A stretch of DNA of 64,000 bases from Ephydatia muelleri. Taxonomy: Eukaryota > Porifera > Demospongiae > Spongillida > Spongillidae. The translations under genes and the position numbers were made by a program. Below the pieces are notes generated by a model, which was given only the letters and a program-made list of their open reading frames with translations, had not been told where the DNA came from and searched no databases. Positions 37,901-43,850 of this stretch are shown piece by piece. Location: contig JABACO010000019.1 in NCBI GenBank assembly GCA_013339895.1, positions 7,850,466 through 7,914,465 of the forward strand. The letters run 5' to 3'. Position 1 is the stretch's first letter; every line of letters starts with the position of its first letter.

Positions 37901-38469
37901 AGGTGGAGATTATTTGACACTGATCTGTTGTGTTGCTGACCAATTAAACCAGAGCTTTGAATGCTGAGACACAAAATAATGAACACCATTACTCCACAGG
38001 AACTATTAACTTTCACCTTCAGATTTAATGTATTAAGTTTTAGATTTTAATAGTACATGTACATACAACTGTACATACGACTACACAATGACAATGATTA
38101 TTAGTCCAGTCCACTACAGAATAACCATTGTCATATTTATGTCGTACTCACTCTGTAGACCGCAAAGAGCCACCAAGATTGGACATTACTTATGCCTATG
38201 GTGTGGAGAAACTAACTCCTGAAGAGAAGGAGGCAAGGCCATTGTTACTTAAGCTATGCTTCACCTGTGCTGTGTTCTGCTTTCAGCTTTGCTCAACATG
38301 CCGCTTCACACCTGTGGCCTATCTCCAGTACAGACAACAGCTAATAGGAGAATCCAGAAAGCTTGGGAAGCTGAGACTAGCCGATGCTAGGAAAGTGCTC
38401 AAGATAGATGTGAACAAAACCAGAAAGTTATACAATTTGTTGCTGTCAAAGGGAGAGATAGCCCATTGA
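5315..38469 (+). CDS. TADA2A: Transcriptional adaptor Ada2 (TADA2A), 14 exons with a 29.4-kb intron
   Basis: Ada2 joins the GCN5/PCAF acetyltransferase to SAGA/ATAC. Exons: 5315-5430, 5511-5605, 35026-35147, 35203-35275, 35609-35672, 35733-35776, 35843-35876, 36077-36150, 36560-36631, 36796-36884, 37252-37292, 37399-37430, 38159-38232, 38287-38469. They sum to 1113 nt (370 residues) and every phase fits, including across the 29,420-bp intron 2. Seen: SANT domain (WTARDEIRLLDSIDEHGYGNW, then SAEECKSHYDLHYIDEP); SGYLPHRGEF and DAEQDVVDLDFENDDD; IIRDYGLIDIR; LQQYREDGIT; and a C-terminal SWIRM end, LADARKVLKIDVNKTRKLY, matching human LAQARALIKIDVNKTRKIY. Human TADA2A (443 aa) begins with a ZZ zinc finger. 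None is seen here, and an in-frame stop lies 24 bp before the ATG. The last intron is GC-AG. Confidence 0.92.
5606..6300. other. Start of TADA2A intron 2; GT-rich stretch, no gene seen
   Basis: 5650-5810 is an imperfect GT/GC-rich repeat (gtgtgagcatttgtgtgc units). Nothing else here can be assigned. Confidence 0.6.
6300..7960 (-). pseudogene. hAT-type (ZMYM1-like, DUF4371) transposase relic
   Basis: Broken coding sequence for a TTF-finger plus hAT-like transposase. Read on the minus strand from 7960 down: PWFEDWRFLHYDKSKDDVVF (TTF finger start), SGGFHDWKDATRGFRKHKAHREA, QLLRLRAEEKPALLTWLHQS, QNEMLQIVAHAVLNDI, then an eroded catalytic start (DETTD region, TKPLTSQT) and WIAPDLSVAEEFLGLYYLP. 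This order is that of ZMYM1-like/DUF4371 proteins. Many stops and frame changes separate the pieces, so it is dead. No clear terminal repeats were found. It lies antisense inside TADA2A intron 2. Confidence 0.75.
8121..8233. repeat. 13-bp minisatellite (CTCCCCATGTGTT), about 9 copies
   Basis: Near-perfect tandem copies. Because 13 is not a multiple of three, the array reads through all three frames (GRTHGENTWGEHM on the minus strand), which explains the apparent open frames here. 8240-8740 beside it shows no gene. Confidence 0.95.
8740..9781 (-). pseudogene. C-terminal half of a multicopy invertebrate element gene (unnamed), broken
   Basis: Minus-strand reading gives CDGAGGTLKRTVTKADLQRPY, LEKRLQKARTVPGTQRLH, MGYVTVAYDNTCWLGYIIDV and, in another frame, GGVKVNFLHP. 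This series (DGxGGxxKR..., PGTxxxH, vAvYDxxWwiG, vxFxxP) is typical of a large family of uncharacterised repeat-encoded proteins in invertebrate genomes. Several frame changes show it is dead. The N-terminal half of the same family lies on the other strand at 14850-15430. I cannot name the transposon superfamily. Confidence 0.55.
9782..9986 (-). repeat. LTR (3' LTR of the Gypsy element)
   Basis: About 205 bp, TGTAAC...GTTACA ends. Matches 14587-14843 closely apart from small insertions and deletions. Confidence 0.9.
14587..14843 (-). repeat. LTR (5' LTR of the Gypsy element)
   Basis: About 257 bp, same termini as the other LTR. It carries an internal tandem duplication of roughly 64 bp, which accounts for the size difference. 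In element order, just inside it, the sequence TGGTGGCAGCGG would be the primer-binding region. Confidence 0.88.
14850..15430 (+). pseudogene. N-terminal half of the same multicopy element gene, broken
   Basis: Plus-strand reading gives EKEVHKFYLSDDISRIMPGMKDYVSV and then, in another frame, VGFSRFAQLRPRECILAGAS and GTHTVCVCQIHQNAKLM. These match the N-terminal block of the invertebrate repeat-protein family whose C-terminal half is at 8740-9781. Frames are broken and a 32-bp unit is repeated three times inside. Orientation is opposite to the C-terminal half. Confidence 0.55.
15048..15143. repeat. 32-bp tandem repeat, three copies
   Basis: The unit starting CAGAGGGTTCACCAGC is present three times almost without change, inside the element-gene relic. 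This looks like a recent local duplication. Confidence 0.95.
15419..15610 (-). repeat. Family B element, C-type copy 1
   Basis: Near-identical to stretches at 18343 and 28280 (motifs aaccagctatacatacacaa and gacaaagcgccaggtctagt). Read on the minus strand like its neighbours. See the family B finding. Confidence 0.75.
15611..16447 (-). mobile_element. LINE copy L1 (R4/Dong-like), 5'-truncated
   Basis: 3' part of a non-LTR retrotransposon on the minus strand. It carries the finger and nuclease blocks: PLGHHALTCKHGGDVVSRHN, RPADILIPHWDLGKPAALDLTVTS, METYGCWGAEA, and LTLMRANARALLSRAGSSVEDP then stop. At least one frame change. The 5' end stops at a TTA repeat (16448-16470). L12 (28690-28970) is a near-identical 3' fragment. 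Confidence 0.85.
16575..16993 (-). repeat. Family B element, D-type copy 1
   Basis: About 400 bp, closely matched by 25050-25440 (shared motifs cttccaagtaatgtccctct and gtctccaaataagagcgcac). Minus-strand reading gives DKANKLTSGVARKERNSL and RKRDITWKLPLRTRWIV. Bounded on both sides by TTA/TAA microsatellite. Confidence 0.7.
16994..17048. repeat. TAA/TTA microsatellite
   Basis: (ATT)n then (ATA)n array separating D copy 1 from LINE L2. One of more than a dozen such arrays marking element borders between 15.6 and 33.6 kb. Others lie near 16448, 17246, 17734, 20898, 25466, 25650, 26437, 27417, 28216, 28649, 28968, 31594, 33165 and 33604. Confidence 0.95.
17049..17245 (-). mobile_element. LINE copy L2, short 3' fragment
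   Basis: Minus-strand reading SKRLAMQVGICETEALCQMY and LMRQNARAILLRC is the extreme C terminus of the LINE protein. The 3' end motif (TGTATTCTTGTATCCTG, then TAA-type repeat) matches that of L13. Confidence 0.75.
17266..17733 (-). mobile_element. LINE copy L3, 5'-truncated
   Basis: Encodes the nuclease C terminus (DITVTSPLTPAM..., IPLAVETFGHWGKEAQAVFS, LVRSVARAILVRG). By eye about 98% identical to 33205-33608, with the same 3' end but a different 5' break. Flanked by (ATT)n on both sides. Confidence 0.88.
17780..18295 (-). mobile_element. LINE copy L4, 5'-truncated
   Basis: Carries GKPAAFDITVTSPLNP, IPLAVETYGCWGTETRDSFSRLA, then a degraded C terminus. Its 5' break joins directly to the tail of a family B copy at 18296, without a TTA tract between. 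Confidence 0.85.
18296..18620 (-). repeat. Family B element, C-type copy 2
   Basis: Near-identical to 28232-28530, including the tail tttaatttcaattgtcaag. Minus-strand open frame of about 80 codons: EWREKRGSPLLIRATQGEQ, EDHVYFLQKPQKSDETRPG. Function unknown. Confidence 0.75.
18621..19320 (-). mobile_element. LINE copy L5, 5'-truncated, frame open
   Basis: 204 codons open: CCHC finger CPYCPDHQLDPLGHHAMMC, RHNALRDVF, nuclease block RPADILVPNW..GKPAAFDLTVVSPL, then VCVPLAVETYGCWGEEA and LVRCNARALLSWS. The C-x2-C-x9-H-x4-C finger upstream of a PD-(D/E)XK-like core is the layout of restriction-like-endonuclease LINEs (R2/R4/NeSL/CRE type). Confidence 0.88.
19321..20285 (-). mobile_element. LINE copy L6 with a large internal deletion
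   Basis: Starts further upstream than most copies: SFPKDTAAGPSGLRVQHLLD, DVRPIAVGETLRRLTGKCVC, LQYGVACQAGAEKVI, then RT motif A (FKVDMKNAFN). It jumps from there to the C-terminal block (SCIPLAVETFGNWGREAQ) about 20 residues later. The rest of the RT, the finger and the nuclease core are missing, which full copies place about 1.3 kb apart. Confidence 0.85.
20300..20897 (-). mobile_element. LINE copy L7, 5'-truncated
   Basis: Finger (SCCPYCPNHRLDPLGHHALTC, RHNSLRD) and C-terminal block (IPLAVESYGCWGTEAQQSFSR, YQRLSLSL) of the L13 subfamily, with frame changes. The 5' border is a TTA array at 20898-20925. Confidence 0.85.
20926..23199 (-). mobile_element. LINE copy L8, about 2.3 kb, long but broken
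   Basis: Second longest copy. Read from 23199 down: SFPKATACGPSGLRIQHLLD; IAVGEALRRLVGKCLC; LQFGVACSSGAEKVIHGLR; motif A KVDMRNAFN; motif B GVQQGDPVGPLLF; the stretch after motif C (LGLFVNPTKCELFG); thumb (QLSLSRGGLGLR); finger CPYCPSHCLDPLGHHALTC; nuclease RPADVLVPDW..AAFDITVTSSL; and CVPLAVESYGCWGIEA. The frame changes several times, so it is dead. Tail: TGTATTC.. before TAA repeats. Confidence 0.9.
23200..23870 (-). repeat. Family B element, copy B1 (acidic ORF)
   Basis: Minus-strand open frame starting near 23865: an acidic N terminus (DEVDFEEGFIDDFE, SYISGSDDDLASDPDF), then ESGTYWLSHVPEERAAQIA and KALKRAEEEQL, breaking up into EEQYSTEAAAKGG and QKSPLPA. No known domain recognised. Two further copies share the same order. 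Confidence 0.7.
23871..24345 (-). repeat. Family B element, 5'-truncated copy E
   Basis: Carries only the C-terminal half seen in B copies: SMEEQFPTKSVVKGCKDPFSK, NHVGLPATARLG. The tail atacatatacagcaatacag is shared with B1 and abuts an ATT repeat at 23868. Confidence 0.6.
24350..25020 (-). repeat. Family B element, copy B3
   Basis: Same protein plan as B1: acidic start (DDESEGDDVEGEDLAAEDFE), DPDFIDSGTYWLSDEPKE, QIAAHRALKSAEEEQLVYLSL, a frame change, FDSYIQGLGASEDGVDEVSSD, KSLVSFDQPNTAAEEQ, ending FFNKKKRHHLM. Borders are TTA repeats on both sides. Confidence 0.7.
25021..25465 (-). repeat. Family B element, D-type copy 2
   Basis: Close match to 16575-16993. Minus-strand reading APLAETLAMMMSRGALLFG and SGVARKERNFLCGLGPRKRD. 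TTA array at 25466-25485 marks the 5' border. Confidence 0.7.
25490..25650 (-). mobile_element. LINE copy L9, very short 3' fragment
   Basis: Only NEIYGRLNTCLMRSISSAIL then stop and the 3' UTR, flanked by TAA/TTA repeat. 25650-25800 beside it is another short TAA-bounded scrap without recognisable coding. Confidence 0.7.
25801..26436 (-). mobile_element. LINE copy L10, 5'-truncated
   Basis: Finger tail (PLGHHAVTCRHGGDVVTRHN), RPADILIAGWDRGKPAALDL, IPLAVETYGNWDKQAHDTFSR, VLVRSIARAILARELPPS then stop. Two frames. 5' border at ATT repeat 26437-26450. Confidence 0.87.
26451..27416 (-). mobile_element. LINE copy L11, 5'-truncated
   Basis: From 27400 down: RARLLSVSSAHASSWLSVVP, IKWWLGLDTSQGSQCALCPG, LDPLGHHAITCKRGGDVVTR, a broken nuclease core, then VPLVAETYGAWGKEAMEAFS and HLVRANATAFLTRC. 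5' border at TTA repeat 27417. Confidence 0.87.
27417..28225 (-). repeat. Family B element, copy B2 (longest)
   Basis: Most complete family B reading: DFEDGFISEGSLDSVEGPEE, a second unit DPDFADSETAWLSDEPKERA, QIAAQRALRRAEEQVLYFSL, SGAKKRAKEAFFRKWEKYKAI, NFDINLEGLDICGDKDEGLS, FDKPITAVEE, and a basic tail (LNPPSARLGNMVPRAQKRLA) before the stop. Both ends touch TTA repeats; the 5' end starts abruptly at an ATT run (28216), as in the truncated LINEs. Confidence 0.72.
28232..28648 (-). repeat. Family B element, C-type copy 3
   Basis: Almost identical to 18296-18600 over the shared part, extends further 5', and ends in (ATT)n at 28649-28676. Confidence 0.75.
28690..28967 (-). mobile_element. LINE copy L12, short 3' fragment
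   Basis: Near-identical to the 3' end of L1 (15611-15795): YGWLSLTLMQANARALLSRA, then stop and 3' UTR. A 22-base T run lies beside it on the plus strand (28690-28711). The (ATT)n at 28968-28996 marks the 5' break. Confidence 0.8.
29010..31045 (-). mobile_element. LINE copy L13: longest open copy (RT + CCHC finger + nuclease)
   Basis: 616 codons open without a break (31028 to 29178). Motifs in order: LQYGVACTAGAEKVIHGVR; motif A CKVDMSNAFN; motif B GVQQGDPLGPLLFSLV; motif C YLDDG; LGLFVNVSKCELFG; thumb QAQLSLSRGGLGLRSL; finger CPHCPDHRLDPLGHHALTC; RHNSLRDVF; nuclease RPADVLVKNWHLGKPAAFDLTITSPL; IPLAVESYGCWGMEAQESFK; LVRANARALLSRAR. The 5' end is cut inside the RT fingers. The nuclease downstream of RT places it with restriction-like-endonuclease LINEs; clade R4/Dong is my inference from the TAA borders. 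The tail TGTATTCTTGTATCCTGTA runs into TAA repeats. Confidence 0.92.
31046..31593 (-). mobile_element. LINE copy L14 with an internal 48-bp triplication
   Basis: Open from RPADVLVTNWSLGKPAAFDL through the C terminus (LVRSCARALLSRAGPS). The segment encoding LAVETYGCWDAEARET occurs three times in a row (31250-31393, 48 bp each) with the frame kept. (ATT)n at 31594-31621 marks the 5' break. The scrap at 31622-31690 matches 16470-16510 (tacagcaataaatggtccta). Confidence 0.88.
31790..32420 (-). mobile_element. LINE copy L15, 5'-truncated or chimeric
   Basis: Finger CPHCPSFVLDDFGHHSLSC, RPADVLVPNWDLGKPAAFDL, IPLVVETYGCWGTAAVAAFS, LALVRANCEPSCLD. One stop interrupts the finger region. Upstream (32420-33060) is Pro/Ser/Thr-rich low-complexity DNA not seen in the other copies. 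Confidence 0.82.
32421..33160 (-). other. Pro/Ser/Thr-rich stretch upstream of LINE L15
   Basis: Minus-strand open frame from 33057 with CSDCYPCRHGKC, then Ser/Pro/Leu/Gln-rich sequence with a tandem SPQLSTQLQQP repeat. It may be a lineage-specific 5' part of this LINE or an unrelated repeat. No domain recognised. Confidence 0.4.
33205..33608 (-). mobile_element. LINE copy L3' (twin of L3)
   Basis: Same 3' end and coding as 17266-17733, about 98% identical by eye, but its 5' break lies earlier, within the codons for MLRDASTSAG. ATT repeat lies at both ends. Confidence 0.88.
33609..34796. other. Last part of TADA2A intron 2; nothing nameable
   Basis: No coding or element family recognised. 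Minus-strand scraps at 33779-33991 do not match any family I know. Confidence 0.5.
34799..35003. repeat. 15-bp minisatellite (GTGTCACTGGTGAGT), about 13.7 copies
   Basis: Because 15 is a multiple of three, all frames stay open (CVTGE, VSLVS and HSPVT repeats). It ends 22 bp before TADA2A exon 3, so it lies right at the acceptor of the giant intron. Each GGTGAGT is a good 5' splice-site match. Confidence 0.95.
36690..36795. repeat. GT-rich microsatellite in a TADA2A intron
   Basis: Imperfect (GT)n ending at the acceptor of exon 10 (36796). Confidence 0.9.
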
Positions 38470-38837
38470 TATATGTATGTGTCGTCAGTAATTGTTTGTA
38501 ATTATATCACTGTATTTTGCTGATACAGAAAGGTATATCTTGCAGCATGTTTCTAGAAATGGAAGATAGCTTAGACAGGTATTGTTGTTGATTGATTGCA
38601 TTGTGTGGATGAAAATGCATGTAGCTATAGAGTTCTGTGAACAATGAGCTAACTTGCAATTATGCACCATAATAATAGTATGTAACCATCCTACATGTAT
38701 AAAATTGTCTCAAGTCATTATCCCCCCTTGTCTTATGTCATTATCCCCCCCCCCCCCCTCCCCCTCTCCACCACCCCTGATTATTGCTTTTAAAAGTATA
38801 GTGGCTAGGCTTCTTTTTAAGTGCATACATCTCATGT

Positions 38838-39055
38838 TATGTATGGGATCGTCTCCAAGAAAAGGGACCAGCGCATACATCATAAACTTTCAATAGAAAT
38901 GTTACACTTGTGTTGAAATGTATGGCTAATTAAAAATTCAGAGCTCAATGGCAGCTACTCTGATCTTCAGTGCAGAAGAAACAATGTGTATAGAGAACAT
39001 TTCAGGCTTCTAAAATTTAAAAACATGCATTTTCGCAGAAATGATCCTATATTAT
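38838..39055. repeat. Partial copy of palindromic MITE
   Basis: Shares tatgggatcgt, aaaagggacc and ttgaaatgtatggctaatta with the ends of the element at 42045-42505. One arm plus some interior is left. Confidence 0.6.
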
Positions 39056-39849
39056 ATTAATAGGCCCTTGCCCTCTATTCAGGTTTATAAGGGCATACTG
39101 AAATGCAGATTGCTTAATTATGCCATCACCTTTTGTATTCAGCTAGGGCTTGAGTACAAAGTGAGCACTATCTAATAGAGGCATGGCCATTGAGCATAGT
39201 ATTAAGTCGACCTGTTGAGGGTTAAATATCTCAATTTGTCTATTGTAACAATCTACATCAGTTTTTGGTGAAGGAGTGGCTCTGTGATGGTCAGTGAGAG
39301 AGGTGTGGTAGGAGAGGTACCCACTGACAGTAGCATGGTTATGTGTTATGTGTTCCCCAGTGAGCATAGCTGTCTACAAGAGAAGACATATGGGCAGAGA
39401 AATCATTTTCACAATAGAAATGCTACATGTCCAACATGCATGTTGTGTAATGAGTGTATGCTAGATCAATCTATGAATCATAGTAATACTCATGACAATT
39501 ATAGTTTTACATGTTTTTTGTTGGTTGAATGAATTAATGTCCCTCTGATACTCTAAGTAGCCATACATGTGAGTATGTGTAGAGCTGTCATGTTTATTGA
39601 GCAAGTTCCATTGCTTTTTACTTATACTGATTTCTTATTTGCTTAATGTTGGTGGCTCCCTATATTGCAAGTGCAGATAGGTGCTTTGGGCTTTGAGATA
39701 GAGACGAAGAAGTTATATGTGGCTGTTTTCAAGTAGGTAGCAGGTTCTTTTTCCCTACTGAGTTTGACTTCATAAAAAAGGGTTTTCTCAGCTGTTTCTT
39801 GCAAGATTTTATCCCCCATGAGATGGATATTGCCATTATCATCCTCTTA

Positions 39850-40008
39850 CCTGTGTATGTGTGTGTGTGTATGTGTGTGTGTAATTGTGTGTCTGTGTGA
39901 TGTGTGTGTGAGATTGTGTGTGTTTGTGATTGTGTGTGTGTCTGTGTGATTGTGTGTTGATTGTGTGTGGTGTTTGTTGTGTGTGTGTGTGTGGGGGGGG
40001 GGGGGGGG
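39850..40008. repeat. GT-rich simple repeat ending in a G run
   Basis: Imperfect TGTG/TGTC tract followed by an uninterrupted G run of about 16. Confidence 0.9.
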
Positions 40009-40552
40009 TGTACAATGCTTGTTGTGAACATATTCTTAACATGCAACTTTATCAATGCATGGCATGCATCAGCCGTTAGGTAAACTGTCCATTTCTTTAC
40101 ACTCATAAAGGTTAGCAGATGAGAAGATGCGACCATTGAACACCCATTCATACCCACTCCCATTCAGTGCTTTAGTCTCGTCAGTAAAAGTCCCCCATTG
40201 TCCTTTTTGGTTTGTTCAACCCATGCAGCCTATTGGTACACTGAAATTTTTACCCAAATCATGCATGATATCTAATTAGTACTACATATCTATTATACTT
40301 TGCTGACATACCGTTTCGATCTTCACTTTTCAACACCGCAGCTATTCGTTTTCAGACCATGCGCTCTCACCGTGACACTAAGCATCGATGCTACTGCATG
40401 CCTACTGTATAGCCGATGTGATTCAAAATAAATTAATGATATGTACCGACCGGTGTAAATTATTCGACCCTCGGGAATAACAGGCCTACCTGGTACTAAA
40501 GTTAACTTGTTGTAACTTGGGCTTAATAGCCACATAACGGTATGCTACGTAG

Positions 40553-40662
40553 CCTTCGAACTTCTAGATATTGCTGGCGGTTACGCACAATTAACCTTCG
40601 ACCTTCTAGAAGAATCGGCGGCTGGTTCGAAAAATTCTATGAATGATTTTTGCTAGTATAAA
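40553..40662 (+). promoter_or_regulatory. Promoter with heat-shock-element-like sites and TATA box
   Basis: TTCGAACTTCTAGA at 40555-40568 and CTTCTAGAAGAATC near 40603-40616 contain TTCnnGAA-type inverted units. GGTTCGAAAAATTC follows at 40624-40637. TATAAA lies at 40657-40662, 79 bp before the ATG. The arrangement is that of a heat-shock promoter; function is inferred. Confidence 0.6.
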
Positions 40663-40740
40663 GGTCTTGCACATACAGCAACTCTGTATTCGTTCGGGAA
40701 CTGAGTGTAAAGCGCAAGGCAATACGAAAACAGTGACGCA

Positions 40741-41700
40741 ATGGTATACGTGAAAGCTACTGACGGGAAGGAAATACGCAAATTTCGGATTGACCCTGAC
40801 TTAACATTCGATGCTTTGAAGAAACAAATCGTCAAACTATTCCCTAACCTAGCCGATGGAGTAGAATTCAACGTGCAATACCGAGATGCCGACGGAGATG
40901 TCGTTTCAATATCCACTGACGAGGAAGTACAAACCGCCCTGAGCCACCTACCAGCTGACGAGACATGGCTGATTCAAGCGGCTCGGGTTCAGAAACCGCG
41001 CGTTCGTCCTCGTGCGTCAAATCGGGACGACGCTTCTGGTGGTAGAACCGCTTTGGCCCGCCGCGAGATCGTTCCGTTTGGCGGGAGTCTACTCGGACGC
41101 ATACTGGACGATGTGAACCCATTCTGGACCCCAGAAACGTCTCTGATGGACTGGCCGAGCAGTGCTGCGTTTGGACGATGGGATGATGACATCGAGGAGG
41201 AATGGAGGCATCGGACGGAACAGCTCCGCAAGATGCATAATGACCACATGAAAGTATACGAGGAACAGATGAAGAAAGCGGAGGCTGACATCAAAAAGGC
41301 TTTGAAAGAGCAACGAAGCGGTAAGGGAGGTGAAGTGACAAAGAGTGGAGAACCAAAGTGGCACGTGCAGACCTTTGGTTCGTGGGAGCCTCAGATGACG
41401 GAGAGTCCCCATGGTTCTAGGACAGTGATTGGACCAGTCGGTTACCACATGTACTGGGGCTATTCAGATCCAACCGAGGAGCCAAAGCCACAAGGAGAGC
41501 AACCCGCACAGCAGCAAGGGGAGCAGAAGAGAGAGGAAACCAGTTCAGCCACACCACAGCAGGGTGAGCACAAGGAGGCGGAGCCTCAAGAGCACGTGGA
41601 GCACAAGAAATCACCACGGCAAGAGCGCAAGAAAGAAGATACCAAGTCATCCACACAGAACCACAGGCATCACAAGAAAGTAGCAACAATGGTCAGCTAA
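40741..41700 (+). CDS. Intronless PB1-domain protein, p62/SQSTM1-like N terminus
   Basis: 319 residues. Residues 1-85 are a PB1 domain, a module that pairs head to tail with other PB1 domains in signalling and autophagy scaffolds. Both faces are present: basic (VKATDGKEIRKFRID) and the acidic OPCA motif (YRDADGDVVSISTDEEV). The closest family I recognise is p62 (human AHYRDEDGDLVAFSSDEEL). No ZZ finger or UBA domain follows. Instead there is a charged coiled-coil stretch (residues 155-195), a conserved-looking block (WHVQTFGSWEPQM, GYHMYWGYSD) and a Gln/Glu/Lys/His-rich tail. The single exon, TATA box and heat-shock-like sites suggest stress induction. Likely cytosolic. Confidence 0.8.
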   Translation: MVYVKATDGKEIRKFRIDPDLTFDALKKQIVKLFPNLADGVEFNVQYRDADGDVVSISTDEEVQTALSHLPADETWLIQAARVQKPRVRPRASNRDDASGGRTALARREIVPFGGSLLGRILDDVNPFWTPETSLMDWPSSAAFGRWDDDIEEEWRHRTEQLRKMHNDHMKVYEEQMKKAEADIKKALKEQRSGKGGEVTKSGEPKWHVQTFGSWEPQMTESPHGSRTVIGPVGYHMYWGYSDPTEEPKPQGEQPAQQQGEQKREETSSATPQQGEHKEAEPQEHVEHKKSPRQERKKEDTKSSTQNHRHHKKVATMVS

Positions 41701-42044
41701 TTGGCATAGGGCATGCTATGCACGCATGGCATATCTTAGGAAGCACTTGATAATATCTCATGCATCTATTTGGACATAGGGGACTCCTACATGTATCATG
41801 TAATGTAGCTGTGTTTCTGGGGTTTTTTGTGTACTGTTCTGCTTATATTCTAAAGCTGAATTCATATTGCATATGGCTGAAAGGTGTTTTGAGAAAGAGG
41901 TTTAGCAGGAATCACAAGGAATCGTTGTTCATTTGTTGCGTGCATGTCCAGGTGATGTTCCACTATGTATATAGAGCCAAACTTCCTGCTCACCGTACAT
42001 TTAATTCCTCCCAACAACAATGTTGTACCTATATGCTATATTTT

Positions 42045-42505
42045 TCATACGTTGCCACGAAAAGGGACCTAACGCGTATTCTTAACCAATTTCCACACAA
42101 GCAATAGAAACGTAGCGCTGCGTGGAAAACAAAGCTACTTAAAATTTCAGTGCCTTACAACTCCATGCAGATAGTCCGATTCTCAATATGCACTGTGTAG
42201 AGGACATACAAAACTTCTACACTATCAAAAAATTGAAATGTTGAAAAAAAACATGCCTTTTTGCTGCAGCGTTCCATTTTTTAATGCATAAAATAGCGTT
42301 GATATATGGGATCGTTGCAGTGAAAATGGTATAAATTTTATTTTCATTTGTTGATGTTCTAGAAGTCTCCGCAGTGAGAATCGGATTATCCGTCACGCAG
42401 TTGTAAGACACTGAATTTTTAATTAGCCATACATTTCAACGCCGTGTTTATTGCATGTCTGGAAATGTCGTTAGGTCCCTTGACGCGGCAACGATCCCAT
42501 ATATT
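42045..42505. mobile_element. Palindromic MITE with arms of about 130 bp
   Basis: Left end gttgccacgaaaagggacct and the reverse complement of the right end gttgccgcgtcaagggacct match. The match continues through ttaaaatttcagtgccttac / ttaaaaattcagtgtcttac to agtccgattctca / aatccgattctca. No coding; non-autonomous DNA element. Superfamily not determined. Confidence 0.75.
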
Positions 42506-42930
42506 GTTCATACAGCCTCCATATTCGCAACACTGCATGATGCTATCACTTGCCATTTATATAGATACACATGACTCGATTTTCCATTAGACGTACAGTG
42601 TGTATCAAAAGGATACAATCCATTTGGTGCTTTGTGCATGTTAATGGGACTCAGTTATGAAATAATATTATAAAATACGGAAGCCTTCGACCATGGTGAT
42701 TAGTCTCTTGCACTGATTTCCTGATCTATTGCTGGCAACATTCTTTCCAATGTATAATGTTTGTAGTATTACCAGAGGTGTAGTGTTCATGTATGTACCA
42801 TTTCATTTACCCTCCTCTCACCTCAATAGGTTTTAATGCAAATTTCCCCTTTTGAAAAAGGGAATTCCTTGGATGGTGCAGCTGTGATATGCTCATCTTT
42901 AGAGAACATATGCATCAAAACTATATTGCA

Positions 42931-43228
42931 CAAGTAAATAAAAACATTCTCTAACAAGAAAGTTGTTGGTATATAGGATTGACCAATGGTGCATGGTGTA
43001 AAAAGCATGGAAACAAGAGTGGCAGAAATTTGACTGGAAAATTGAAATAGGCCTATATTTAGCCCATTACTCAGGCATTTACTGTTATAATGTTAGTGTG
43101 CTAAATATAGGCCTATTTCAATTTTCCAGTCAAATTTCTGTCACTCTTGTTTCCGTGCTTTTTACACCACCATTGGTCAATCCTATACACCAACAACTTT
43201 CTTGTTAGAGAATGTTTTTATTTACTTG
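42931..43228. mobile_element. Fold-back element, arms of about 130 bp, 38-base loop
   Basis: 42931-43062 and 43101-43228 are near-perfect reverse complements (centre aataggcctatatttag...ctaaatataggcctatt). No open frame. A MITE or fold-back element; the high arm identity suggests youth or gene conversion. Confidence 0.88.
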
Positions 43229-43539
43229 TTTCATCAGTTTTTTCCTCTGTCGTAGTAGCGCGTCTTTATATGTTGATGTTGTCACAAATTTTTGAAGGGA
43301 GGGGAGGTTAAAAAATTTAATAATTGAAATTATAAGTATATGATGTACTGTACGGTTCCCCTGCCTTGTCCTCTTCCTCTTCCCCAGCCTCGTCTCTGAC
43401 CTCGGCAGCCTGGTTCAGGCCATGAGAGCCATGCGGGTGGTGGTGGCAACGGCCAGGGCGAAGTGGTGGTGAGGGCACTGGTGCCAATACTGGTGCCGGT
43501 GGTGGGGCTGGTGCAGGTAGCGGTGCTCCTGCTGCTTCT

Positions 43540-43850
43540 GCTGGCAGCAGCTGGGGCAGTGCTGCAGCTGCTGCTTCTGCTGCTGGCGGTGGGGGCAGTG
43601 CTGCTGCTGGCGGTGAAGGCAGCTCTGCTGCTGCTGCTGGTGGCGGTGAGGGCAGCGCTGCTGCTGCTGCTGGCGATGGGGGCAGCTGTGCTGCTGCTGC
43701 TGGTGGCGGTGGGGGCAGCGCTGCTGCTGCTGCTGGTGGTGGCAGTGGGGGCAGCGCTGCTGCTGCTGCTGGTGGTGGCGGTGGGGGCAGCGCTGCTGCT
43801 GCTGGTGGTGGGGGCAGCTCTGCTGCTGCTACTGCTGGCGGTAGGGGAGT
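43540..43850. repeat. GCT/GGTGGCGGTGGGGGCAGC minisatellite
   Basis: Repeating units of roughly 33-39 bp built of CTG runs and GGTGGCGGTGGGGGCAG blocks. Both strands stay open (poly-Leu/Ala plus, poly-Ser/Ala/Thr minus) purely because of the repeat. Confidence 0.9.

Larger units (their letters stand above)
38470..40540. other. Intergenic, no gene seen
   Basis: Contains a C-rich run (38744-38765), a partial copy of the palindromic MITE (38838-39055) and GT/G-rich simple repeat (39850-40008). Nothing else assigned. Confidence 0.6.
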
